Source: Lachnoclostridium sp. An118
Lineage (GTDB): Bacteria; Bacillota; Clostridia; Lachnospirales; Lachnospiraceae
DNA: 54,939 bases
Reading direction: 5' to 3'
Assembly: GCF_002160985.1 (NCBI RefSeq)
Contig: NZ_NFLQ01000020.1
Span: forward strand, 1 to 54,939
Numbering within the stretch: position 1 is the first letter of the stretch; every line of letters begins with the position of its first letter. The position numbers and the translations under genes were made by a program. Below, in pieces: positions 37,203-44,876 of the stretch. The notes beneath the pieces are model-generated. The model ran no database searches. It saw nothing but the letters and a program-made list of their open reading frames with translations, and was not told the DNA's origin.

Positions 37203-38489
37203 ATGAGTTTACAGGTAGAGAAATTAGAGAAAAACATGGCGAAGCTGACCATCGAGGTTTCTGCTGAAGAACTGGAAAAAGCGCTTCAGACTGCTTACAA
37301 TAAACAGAAATCCAAGATCAGCATCCCGGGCTTCCGTAAGGGCAAGGTTCCGCGCCAGATGATCGAAAAAATGTACGGAGCTGAGATTTTTTATGATGAC
37401 GCTGCAAACGCGCTGATCCCGAAGGCATATTCCGACGCCTACGACGAGTGCGAGCTGGAGATCGCTTCCCAGCCGAAGATCGATATCGTGCAGATCGAGA
37501 AGGGCAAGCCGTTTATCTTTACAGCAGAAGTTGCCGTGAAACCGGAGGTGACACTTGGAGAGTACAAGGGACTGAAGGTTGACAAGGTTTCCAACCGCGT
37601 GACACAGAAGGAGATCGACGCAAAGCTCCAGGAGGAGGCTGAGAAGAACGCAAGGACCATCACAGTTGAGGACCGTCCGGTACAGGATGGCGACGAAGTG
37701 ATCCTCGACTTCGAGGGATTTGTTGACGGCGAGGCCTTCGAGGGAGGAAAAGGAGAGAACTATCCGCTGACCATTGGTTCCGGTTCCTTTATCCCGGGAT
37801 TTGAGGAGCAGCTTGTTGGCGTGAACTCCGGCGAGGAGAAAGAAGTGAAGGTTACTTTCCCGGAAGACTATCACGCAGAGGATCTGAAGGGCAAAGAAGC
37901 TGTATTTAAATGCATGATCCACGAGATCAAGGCAAAAGAGCTCCCGGAGATCGACGATGAGTTCGCGGCAGAAGTTTCCGAGTTTGACACATTGGATGAA
38001 TACAAGGCAGACATCAAGGCAAAGATCAAAGAGCAGAAAGAGTCTGAAGGAAAGACAAAACAGGAGAACCAGGCTGTAGAGCAGGCAGTTGCCAACGCAA
38101 CCATGGAGATCCCGGATGCCATGATCGACACACAGGCAAGACAGATGCTGGACGACTTCGCAAGAAGGATGCAGCAGCAGGGTCTGACTATGGAGCAGTA
38201 CTGCCAGTTCACAGGACAGACAACAGACAAGATGCTTGAGGACCTGAAGCCCCAGGCAGTGGACCGCATCCAGACACGCCTTGTGCTGGAGGCTGTTGCA
38301 AAGGCTGAGAACATTGAGATCAGCGATGAGAAGCTGGATGAGGAGATCCAGAAGATGGCCGAGATGTACAAGATGGAGGCTGACAAGCTGAAAGAGTACA
38401 TGGGCGAAGACGAGAAAAAACAGATGAAAGAAGACATGGCTGTACAGGAGGCAGTGACCTTCCTGGTGGAGAACGCAGTTACAGAGTAA
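37203..38489 (+). CDS. tig: trigger factor
   Basis: Ribosome-bound chaperone and prolyl isomerase that meets nascent chains at the exit tunnel. The ribosome-binding signature GFRKGKVP lies near residues 44-51. The FKBP-type domain follows (about residues 155-240, DGDEVILDFEGFVDGEAFEGG) and the long helical C-terminal arms end the protein. ATG at 37203 follows AGGAGG with normal spacing; the open frame extends upstream to 37113 but without support. Length is 428 residues. clpP and clpX follow, a classic order. Confidence 0.97.
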   Translation: MSLQVEKLEKNMAKLTIEVSAEELEKALQTAYNKQKSKISIPGFRKGKVPRQMIEKMYGAEIFYDDAANALIPKAYSDAYDECELEIASQPKIDIVQIEKGKPFIFTAEVAVKPEVTLGEYKGLKVDKVSNRVTQKEIDAKLQEEAEKNARTITVEDRPVQDGDEVILDFEGFVDGEAFEGGKGENYPLTIGSGSFIPGFEEQLVGVNSGEEKEVKVTFPEDYHAEDLKGKEAVFKCMIHEIKAKELPEIDDEFAAEVSEFDTLDEYKADIKAKIKEQKESEGKTKQENQAVEQAVANATMEIPDAMIDTQARQMLDDFARRMQQQGLTMEQYCQFTGQTTDKMLEDLKPQAVDRIQTRLVLEAVAKAENIEISDEKLDEEIQKMAEMYKMEADKLKEYMGEDEKKQMKEDMAVQEAVTFLVENAVTE

Positions 38490-38524
38490 GCGGACAGCCG
38501 TGCATATAGACAGGAGGAGTTTGC

Positions 38525-39109
38525 ATGAGTTTAGTACCTTATGTCATTGAACAGACCAGCCGTGGAGAGCGCTCCTACGACATTTATTCCAGACTTTTGA
38601 AAGACAGGATCATCTTCCTTGGAGAGGAAGTGACAGACGTGTCCGCCAGTGTGGTCGTGGCACAGCTTATGTTCCTGGAGGCTGAGGACCCGGAGAAGGA
38701 CATCCATCTCTACATCAACAGCCCGGGGGGATCTGTCACAGCGGGAATGGCAATTTACGATACCATGCAGTATATTAAATGCGATGTGTGCACATACTGT
38801 ATCGGTATGGCGGCAAGCATGGGCTCCTTCCTCCTTGCCGGGGGAGCCAAGGGCAAGCGCTTTGCCCTGCCTCATTCGGAGATCATGATCCATCAGCCCT
38901 CCGGCGGAGCACAGGGTCAGGCGACAGAGATCCAGATCGCAGCCCAGCATATCCAGAAGACAAAGGATACACTGAACAGGATCCTTGCGGAGAACACAGG
39001 GCAGCCGCTGGAGGTCATCTGTGCTGATACGGACCGCGATAATTTCATGTCGGCTGAGGAGGCCAAGGCATACGGATTAGTAGATGAGATCATAGTAAGC
39101 CGTAAATAA
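38525..39109 (+). CDS. clpP: ATP-dependent Clp protease proteolytic subunit
   Basis: Serine peptidase that forms the two-ring barrel of ClpXP and ClpCP. The catalytic triad is visible: Ser in [11 protein letters not shown], His in IMIHQPSGG and Asp in [11 protein letters not shown]. The N-terminal strand ([33 protein letters not shown]) is typical. Length of 194 residues is standard. AGGAGGAG precedes the ATG. It sits between tig and clpX. Confidence 0.97.
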   Translation: MSLVPYVIEQTSRGERSYDIYSRLLKDRIIFLGEEVTDVSASVVVAQLMFLEAEDPEKDIHLYINSPGGSVTAGMAIYDTMQYIKCDVCTYCIGMAASMGSFLLAGGAKGKRFALPHSEIMIHQPSGGAQGQATEIQIAAQHIQKTKDTLNRILAENTGQPLEVICADTDRDNFMSAEEAKAYGLVDEIIVSRK

Positions 39110-39120
39110 GACCGGGGGCG

Positions 39121-39179
39121 GGCATACACAGGAGAGAACCTCCTGGTATGCCGGTCCTTCGTTTGTGTTCAAGGACCGG
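39121..39179 (+). other. two hairpins between clpP and clpX
   Basis: First stem: GGCATAC (39121-39127) with GTATGCC (39146-39152), containing an inner AGGAG/CTCCT stem. Second stem: CCGGTCCTT (39151-39159) with AAGGACCGG (39171-39179). The two share two bases and so may compete. No T-run follows directly, so they may tune clpX levels or stabilise mRNA ends. Confidence 0.45.
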
Positions 39180-39235
39180 AGAAGCGCAGGGAGTATCCTC
39201 CGGCCTTTTGAAAATCGATAAGATGAGGTGAGAGT

Positions 39236-40495
39236 ATGGCAGGAAGAAATGACGACCAGATCAGATGCTCGTTCTGCAACAAGCCCCAGTCACAGGTGCG
39301 CAAGCTGATCGCAGGACCGAGCGGCGTGTACATCTGCGACGAGTGCATTGATGTTTGCGCCGAGATCATGGAAGAAGAATTTGAATATGAAAACACCAGA
39401 AATATCAATCCCTTTGACGATATCAATCTGTTGAAGCCGGAGGAGATAAAGGCCTTTCTGGACGAGTATGTCATCGGCCAGGAGGAGGCAAAGAAGGTAT
39501 TGTCTGTTGCAGTATATAATCACTATAAACGGATCATGGCCGAGAAGGACCTGGGCGTGGAGCTGAAGAAGAGCAACATCCTCATGCTGGGTCCCACAGG
39601 CTGCGGCAAGACGCTGCTGGCCCAGACGCTGGCCAGGATCCTCAATGTACCCTTTGCCATTGCGGATGCCACAGCCCTGACAGAGGCGGGCTATGTGGGC
39701 GAGGATGTGGAGAATATCCTCCTGAAGATCATCCAGGCTGCTGACGGAGATATCGAGAGGGCAGAGTACGGGATCATCTATATTGACGAGATAGACAAGA
39801 TAACAAGAAAATCGGAGAATCCCTCCATCACGAGAGATGTGTCGGGAGAGGGCGTGCAGCAGGCTCTTTTGAAGATCATCGAGGGCACTGTGGCAAACGT
39901 GCCGCCCCAGGGAGGGAGAAAACATCCCCATCAGGAGCTGATACAGATAGACACCACCAACATCCTGTTTATCTGCGGGGGAGCCTTCGAGGGCCTGGAG
40001 AAGATCATCGAGAAGAGGATCGACCAGAAGTCCATCGGCTTTAACGCGGAGATTGCCGCAGGCCACGAGGACGATATTGACCGGCTCTTAAAGCAGGTGC
40101 TTCCTCAGGACCTGGTGAAGTTCGGACTGATCCCCGAGCTGGTGGGACGTCTCCCGGTAACGGTATCCCTGGAGATGCTGGACCGTGATGCCCTGATCCG
40201 CATCCTGACAGAGCCAAAGAGCGCCATTGTCAAGCAGTATCAGAAGATGCTGGAGCTGGACGGGGTGGAGCTGACCTTTGACCAGGAGGCCCTGGAGGCC
40301 ATTGCGGATACCTCCCTGAAGAGGAAGACCGGAGCCAGAGGGCTCCGTGCCATTATGGAAAATATCATGATGGATACCATGTATCATGCCCCATCTGACG
40401 AGACGCTGAAGACATGCCGCATCACCAAATCCGTGGTGAACGGCACAGGAAAGCCGATCTGCGGACATGATGACCTGAGAATTGAAAGTGCGTAA
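39236..40495 (+). CDS. clpX: ATP-dependent Clp protease ATP-binding subunit ClpX
   Basis: AAA+ unfoldase that feeds substrates to ClpP. The N-terminal zinc domain is [27 protein letters not shown] (four cysteines, residues about 11-40). Walker A is GPTGCGKT, Walker B is [10 protein letters not shown], and the IGF tripeptide needed to dock on ClpP is in the [10 protein letters not shown] loop. Length is 419 residues. GATGAGGTGAG lies before the ATG. Confidence 0.97.
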   Translation: MAGRNDDQIRCSFCNKPQSQVRKLIAGPSGVYICDECIDVCAEIMEEEFEYENTRNINPFDDINLLKPEEIKAFLDEYVIGQEEAKKVLSVAVYNHYKRIMAEKDLGVELKKSNILMLGPTGCGKTLLAQTLARILNVPFAIADATALTEAGYVGEDVENILLKIIQAADGDIERAEYGIIYIDEIDKITRKSENPSITRDVSGEGVQQALLKIIEGTVANVPPQGGRKHPHQELIQIDTTNILFICGGAFEGLEKIIEKRIDQKSIGFNAEIAAGHEDDIDRLLKQVLPQDLVKFGLIPELVGRLPVTVSLEMLDRDALIRILTEPKSAIVKQYQKMLELDGVELTFDQEALEAIADTSLKRKTGARGLRAIMENIMMDTMYHAPSDETLKTCRITKSVVNGTGKPICGHDDLRIESA

Positions 40496-40510
40496 GGGCG
40501 CGTGAGCGGG

Positions 40511-40549
40511 GCGGGTGCAAGAGAGATTGCGCCCGCTTTCTGCTTTTTT
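40511..40549 (+). terminator. terminator between clpX and lon
   Basis: GCGGGTGCAA (40511-40520) pairs with TTGCGCCCGC (40527-40536) with one G-T pair and the loop GAGAGA. A T-rich stretch ending in six T follows to 40549. Confidence 0.75.
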
Positions 40550-40583
40550 GACTTCGAAAAACTACAGGACAGGAGAAGATAAA

Positions 40584-42923
40584 ATGACGGATAGAGAAAT
40601 AAAGAGCCTCCCCATGGTGGCGCTCCGGGGCATGACGGTGATGCCTGAGATGGTGACCCATTTTGACGTCAGCAGAGAGCGGTCCATCGAGGCCATCGAG
40701 GAGGCCATGCAGGAGGAAGGTCAGAAGATATTTCTGACGGCCCAGAGAGATATAGAAGTGGAGGAGCCGACAGCGGAGGACCTGTACCAGGTGGGGACCA
40801 TCGCCGCCATCCGGCAGGTCATCAAGCTGCCCAGGAACCTTCTTCGGGTCCTGATATCCGGGGAGGAGAGAGCGGTCATCCAGAATGTGGAATTTGAGAC
40901 GCCCTACATGCGGGCCCTGGTGAGCCCTCTCCCGGACAGCGGGGAGGAGGCTCTGGAGGCTGCGGCGGACCAGGTGAGCCAGGAGGCCATGGTCAGAGGA
41001 CTCAGAGAAATCTATGCGGAGTATGCCGCCCGCCTGCCTAAATATCCCAAGGATATGCTGAAGCAGGTGCAGGAGTACACAGATCTGACAAAGGTGGTGA
41101 ACTGGGTCGCCGCCAATGTGCCTCTGGAGCAGAGGGACCTGCAGGAGCTCCTGGAGGAGACGGACCTCATGAAACGGTACCAGCTGCTCGCCTTTAAACT
41201 GGTGAATGAGATGCAGATCATGAACATCAAGGAGGAGATCCAGACAAAGGTGCGGGAGAGAGTGGACCAGAACCAGAGGGAATATATCCTGCGTGAGCAG
41301 CTGAAGCTCATCAGGGAGGAGCTGGGGGAGGAGAACACCATCTCCGACGCAGAGGAGTTCCAGGCGGCAGCAGACAGGCTGCAGGCCCCCGACGAGGTGA
41401 AGGAGAAGCTGCAAAAGGAGATAAACCGCTTCAAGAGCACCCTGAACAGCCCGGCAGAGAACGGTGTGATACGGACCTACATCGAGACCATGCTGGAGAT
41501 GCCCTGGGACAAGGCTGCGGAGGACCACAGGGACATTGCCTACGCGAAGCAGGTGCTGGAGGAGGATCACTACGGCCTGGAGCAGGTGAAGGAGAGGGTG
41601 TTGGAATTTCTGGCTGTGCGGGCTCTGACAAGAAAGGGAGAGAGCCCCATCCTCTGCCTGGTGGGACCGCCGGGAACCGGCAAGACCTCCATCGCCAGGT
41701 CCCTGGCCCGGGCGCTTAAGAAGCCTTATGTTCGCATCTCACTGGGAGGCGTGCGGGACGAGGCGGAGATCCGGGGCCACAGGAAGACATACGTGGGCGC
41801 CATGCCGGGGCGCATCGCGGCGGGCATCCGCAGCGCCGGGGTGAAGAATCCCCTCATGCTGCTGGACGAGATCGACAAGGTGAGCAACGACTACAAGGGA
41901 GATACCTTCTCCGCCCTTCTGGAGGTGCTGGACAGCGAGCAGAATTACCGGTTCCGGGACCACTATCTGGAAGTGCCGCTGGATCTCTCGGAAGTGCTTT
42001 TCGTGACCACGGCCAACACTCTGCAGACTATCCCGCGGCCTCTGTTGGACCGCATGGAAGTCATTGAAGTGTCCAGCTACACAGAGAACGAGAAGCTCCA
42101 CATCGCCATGGAGCATCTGATACCCAAGCAGATCGGCAGGCACGGCCTGAAAGAGGATCAGCTTACCATCAGCAGGGGCGCTGTCTGGAAGATAGCCCGG
42201 AATTACACAAAGGAGGCCGGCGTTCGCCAGCTTGAGAGAGAAATAGGGAACATCTGCAGGAAGGCGGCCAGGGAGATCCTGGAGGAGAAAAAGAAGAAGG
42301 TCCGGGTGACAGAGGGAAATCTGCACAAGTATCTGGGAAAAGAGAAGTATACATACCAGAAAGCCAATCTGACAGACGAGGTGGGCATTGTGCGGGGACT
42401 TGCCTGGACAAGCGTGGGGGGCGACACCCTGCAGATCGAGGTCAATGTGATGCCCGGAAAAGGAGAGCTGATCCTCACCGGACAGCTTGGGGACGTGATG
42501 AAAGAGTCCGCGCGCACCGGTATCAGCTATATCCGCTCTGTCGGCAGTACATACGGCATTGAGGAGGATTTCTTTGAGGAACATGACCTCCATATCCACA
42601 TTCCGGAGGGAGCTGTTCCAAAGGACGGACCTTCGGCGGGCATCACCATGGCCACGGCCATGCTCTCCGCTGTCACTGGCCGGAAAGTCCGGGCGGATGT
42701 GGCCATGACAGGGGAGATCACCCTGCGGGGAAGGGTCCTGCCCATCGGAGGCCTGAAGGAAAAACTCCTGGCAGCGGGAAGCGCGGGCATGAAGACCGTG
42801 CTTGTGCCAAAGGAAAATGAAAAGGATGTGGAGGAGCTGTCGCCGGAGATCACAAAGGGATTGGAAATCATCCCCGTGTCCCGCATGGAGCAGGTCCTCG
42901 AGGAAGCGTTTGTAAAAGAGTAA
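40584..42923 (+). CDS. lon: ATP-dependent protease Lon
   Basis: Hexameric serine protease with AAA+ domain that removes damaged and regulatory proteins. The N-terminal LAN domain runs to about residue 200, then a coiled region, then AAA+ with GPPGTGKTS and LLDEIDKV. The C-terminal protease has the Ser-Lys dyad in PKDGPSAGIT and GGLKEKLLAA. ATG at 40584 follows AGGAGAAG; the frame also opens at 40515 inside the terminator, which is unlikely. Length is 779 residues. engB follows 16 bases on. Confidence 0.97.
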   Translation: MTDREIKSLPMVALRGMTVMPEMVTHFDVSRERSIEAIEEAMQEEGQKIFLTAQRDIEVEEPTAEDLYQVGTIAAIRQVIKLPRNLLRVLISGEERAVIQNVEFETPYMRALVSPLPDSGEEALEAAADQVSQEAMVRGLREIYAEYAARLPKYPKDMLKQVQEYTDLTKVVNWVAANVPLEQRDLQELLEETDLMKRYQLLAFKLVNEMQIMNIKEEIQTKVRERVDQNQREYILREQLKLIREELGEENTISDAEEFQAAADRLQAPDEVKEKLQKEINRFKSTLNSPAENGVIRTYIETMLEMPWDKAAEDHRDIAYAKQVLEEDHYGLEQVKERVLEFLAVRALTRKGESPILCLVGPPGTGKTSIARSLARALKKPYVRISLGGVRDEAEIRGHRKTYVGAMPGRIAAGIRSAGVKNPLMLLDEIDKVSNDYKGDTFSALLEVLDSEQNYRFRDHYLEVPLDLSEVLFVTTANTLQTIPRPLLDRMEVIEVSSYTENEKLHIAMEHLIPKQIGRHGLKEDQLTISRGAVWKIARNYTKEAGVRQLEREIGNICRKAAREILEEKKKKVRVTEGNLHKYLGKEKYTYQKANLTDEVGIVRGLAWTSVGGDTLQIEVNVMPGKGELILTGQLGDVMKESARTGISYIRSVGSTYGIEEDFFEEHDLHIHIPEGAVPKDGPSAGITMATAMLSAVTGRKVRADVAMTGEITLRGRVLPIGGLKEKLLAAGSAGMKTVLVPKENEKDVEELSPEITKGLEIIPVSRMEQVLEEAFVKE

Positions 42924-42939
42924 GCAGAGGGTGAAGATC

Positions 42940-43542
42940 ATGGTAATAAGAAACATCAGTCTGGAAACAGTGTGCGGCATCACCAGTACGCTCCCGGAGA
43001 ACGACAAGCCGGAGATCGCATTTGCGGGGAAGTCCAATGTTGGGAAATCCTCCCTCATCAATGCGCTTATGAACCGGAAGTCCTTCGCCCGGATCTCGGC
43101 CACACCGGGAAAGACCCAGACCATCAATTTTTACAATATCAACGATGCGCTGTATCTGGTGGACCTGCCGGGGTACGGCTACGCAAAGGTATCACAGCAG
43201 GAGAAGGAAAAGTGGGGAAAGATGATCGAGAGATATCTCCACAGCTCAAAGCAGCTGCGGGCGGTGTTCCTCCTCATTGACATCCGCCATGAGCCGTCAG
43301 CAAATGACAAGATGATGTATGACTGGGTGGTGAGCCAGGGTTACAATCCCATTATCATTGCCACAAAGCAGGATAAGCTCAAGAGGAGCCAGATAGACAA
43401 GCATGTCAGGATGCTCCGGCAGGGGCTGAAGCTGGTGCCAGGCACAAGGATCATCCCCTTCTCTTCTGTGACAAAGCAGGGAAGGGACGAGATATGGGAG
43501 CTTGTGGAGACAGAGCTTCTCGACAGCGAAAAGGAAGAATAA
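42940..43542 (+). CDS. engB: ribosome biogenesis GTP-binding protein EngB/YsxC
   Basis: Small essential GTPase for 50S subunit assembly. Motifs are G1 GKSNVGKSS, G2 TPGKTQ, G3 DLPGYGYAKV and G4 TKQDK. ATG at 42940 follows AGAGGGTG; a GTG-type start at 42931 is also in frame but has no better signal. Length is 200 residues. The lon-engB pair is common in Firmicutes and the genes are almost certainly cotranscribed. The next gene starts 21 bases on. Confidence 0.96.
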   Translation: MVIRNISLETVCGITSTLPENDKPEIAFAGKSNVGKSSLINALMNRKSFARISATPGKTQTINFYNINDALYLVDLPGYGYAKVSQQEKEKWGKMIERYLHSSKQLRAVFLLIDIRHEPSANDKMMYDWVVSQGYNPIIIATKQDKLKRSQIDKHVRMLRQGLKLVPGTRIIPFSSVTKQGRDEIWELVETELLDSEKEE

Positions 43543-43563
43543 AGGGTAAGAGAGGTGGAGAAA

Positions 43564-44754
43564 ATGGGGAGAAATGAAGGGACTGCCGCAAAGGACAACA
43601 GGCCCTACTGGAAAGTGATCGTCAGCCTGGCCTTCAGTCTGGTCGGGACAATCCTATTTATCTATGTGGGCGTGAAGGCGCTGTTCTATTTCATGCCCTT
43701 TGTGATAGGCTGGTTCCTGTCTTTTATTGCCAGCCCGCTGGTGGTCTTTCTTGAAAAGAGGCTGAAGATCATCAAAAAGCTGGGGTCCGCCATCATCATC
43801 ATAGCCGTGCTGGCAGCCTGCATCGGGCTGATCTACCTGGCAGTCAGCAGGATATGGGGAGAGGTCAGCTCTCTGATACAGGATTTCCCGTCCATGTACA
43901 GGGACCTGGAGAAGGGCTTTCGTCAGATCGGGGAGAGGACCTCCCAGATTTTTGCGCTTCTTCCGGGAAATGTGCAGGAGGGACTGAATACCTTTGCCGC
44001 CAATCTGGATGAGACCATGAGCGGCATTATCAGCAGCATCAGTGAGCCAACGGTGGCGGCGGCGGGGAATTTTGCCAAGCGCATCCCCTCTATCCTGATC
44101 TCCTTTATCGTCACCATCATCTCCGCCTATTTCTTCATTGCTGACAGAGAAAATATCATCCTGTGGGCCAAGAAGATTTTTCCCAAGCCTATCGTGGAGA
44201 GGATGACCATGGTGACAGACAACCTGAAGTATGCGGTGGGCGGGTATTTTAAGGCTCAGTTCAAGATCATGGCTGTCGTGTTCGCAATACTCCTGGTGGG
44301 CTTTGGGATCATGGGCGTGCATTTTTCCGTCCTGCTGGCCATCGGCATCGCTTTTTTGGATTTCCTGCCCTTCTTCGGGACAGGCACCGCCCTCCTGCCG
44401 TGGGCGCTCTATGAGCTCCTGACCGGCGACTACAGGCGGGTGGTAGCTCTGGCGGTACTGTACGCAGTGACCCAGCTTGTACGGCAGCTGATCCAGCCCA
44501 AGCTGGTAGGAGACAGCATGGGGCTCAATCCTCTGTTTACCCTGGTGCTCCTGTACGCGGGGTACCGGGCCGGAGGCATCCTGTGGATGATCCTGGCCGT
44601 GCCCATCGGTCTTCTCGTCGTCAACCTGTATAAGGCAGGTGCCTTTGATTATATACTGGATGATGTGAGGATTCTGGCGGATGGGGTGCTGAGCCTGCGC
44701 CGACCGGAGCCGGCCGGGCCTGCCGAAGAAAAGGAGTCTGAAGACGGTAAATGA
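43564..44754 (+). CDS. ytvI: AI-2E family permease, YtvI type
   Basis: Polytopic membrane protein of the AI-2E/PerM family (396 residues). Hydrophobic segments are visible near residues 18-55, 60-90, 180-200, 235-300 and 320-360. It most resembles the subgroup described as sporulation integral membrane protein YtvI in spore-forming Firmicutes. The transported substrate is not known. ATG at 43564 follows GAGGTGGAG; a GTG at 43555 is also in frame. The basic and acidic C-terminal tail (RRPEPAGPAEEKESEDGK) lies in the cytosol or at the surface. Confidence 0.85.
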   Translation: MGRNEGTAAKDNRPYWKVIVSLAFSLVGTILFIYVGVKALFYFMPFVIGWFLSFIASPLVVFLEKRLKIIKKLGSAIIIIAVLAACIGLIYLAVSRIWGEVSSLIQDFPSMYRDLEKGFRQIGERTSQIFALLPGNVQEGLNTFAANLDETMSGIISSISEPTVAAAGNFAKRIPSILISFIVTIISAYFFIADRENIILWAKKIFPKPIVERMTMVTDNLKYAVGGYFKAQFKIMAVVFAILLVGFGIMGVHFSVLLAIGIAFLDFLPFFGTGTALLPWALYELLTGDYRRVVALAVLYAVTQLVRQLIQPKLVGDSMGLNPLFTLVLLYAGYRAGGILWMILAVPIGLLVVNLYKAGAFDYILDDVRILADGVLSLRRPEPAGPAEEKESEDGK

Positions 44755-44785
44755 GAATGTTTTTCGAAAAAATGCGGAAAAGATA

Positions 44786-44814
44786 TTGCAATACACCGTA
44801 CCGGGGTATATAAT
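44786..44814 (+). promoter_or_regulatory. copA promoter
   Basis: TTGCAA (44786-44791), a 17-base spacer and a perfect TATAAT (44809-44814). GGGGTATA overlaps the -10 region, which suits repression by a copper sensor. Confidence 0.75.
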
Positions 44815-44824
44815 AGCACTGAAA

Positions 44825-44839
44825 TACCAATAGGGGGTA
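44825..44839 (+). promoter_or_regulatory. CsoR-like copper operator
   Basis: TACCAATAGGGGGTA lies just downstream of the -10 box at the expected transcription start. The TACC-N6-GGGGTA layout resembles CsoR operators of copper efflux genes as I recall them. A second partial copy, TACCGGGGTA, overlaps the -10 box. No csoR gene is in this window. Confidence 0.55.
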
Positions 44840-44876
44840 TAAAGACATCGTTCGAGGAAAGTAGGTGACCCTGGTA

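Noticed and set aside
40546-40571. TTGACT before lon as a -35 element
   Set aside because: It overlaps the terminator T-run, and no -10 box lies at acceptable spacing.
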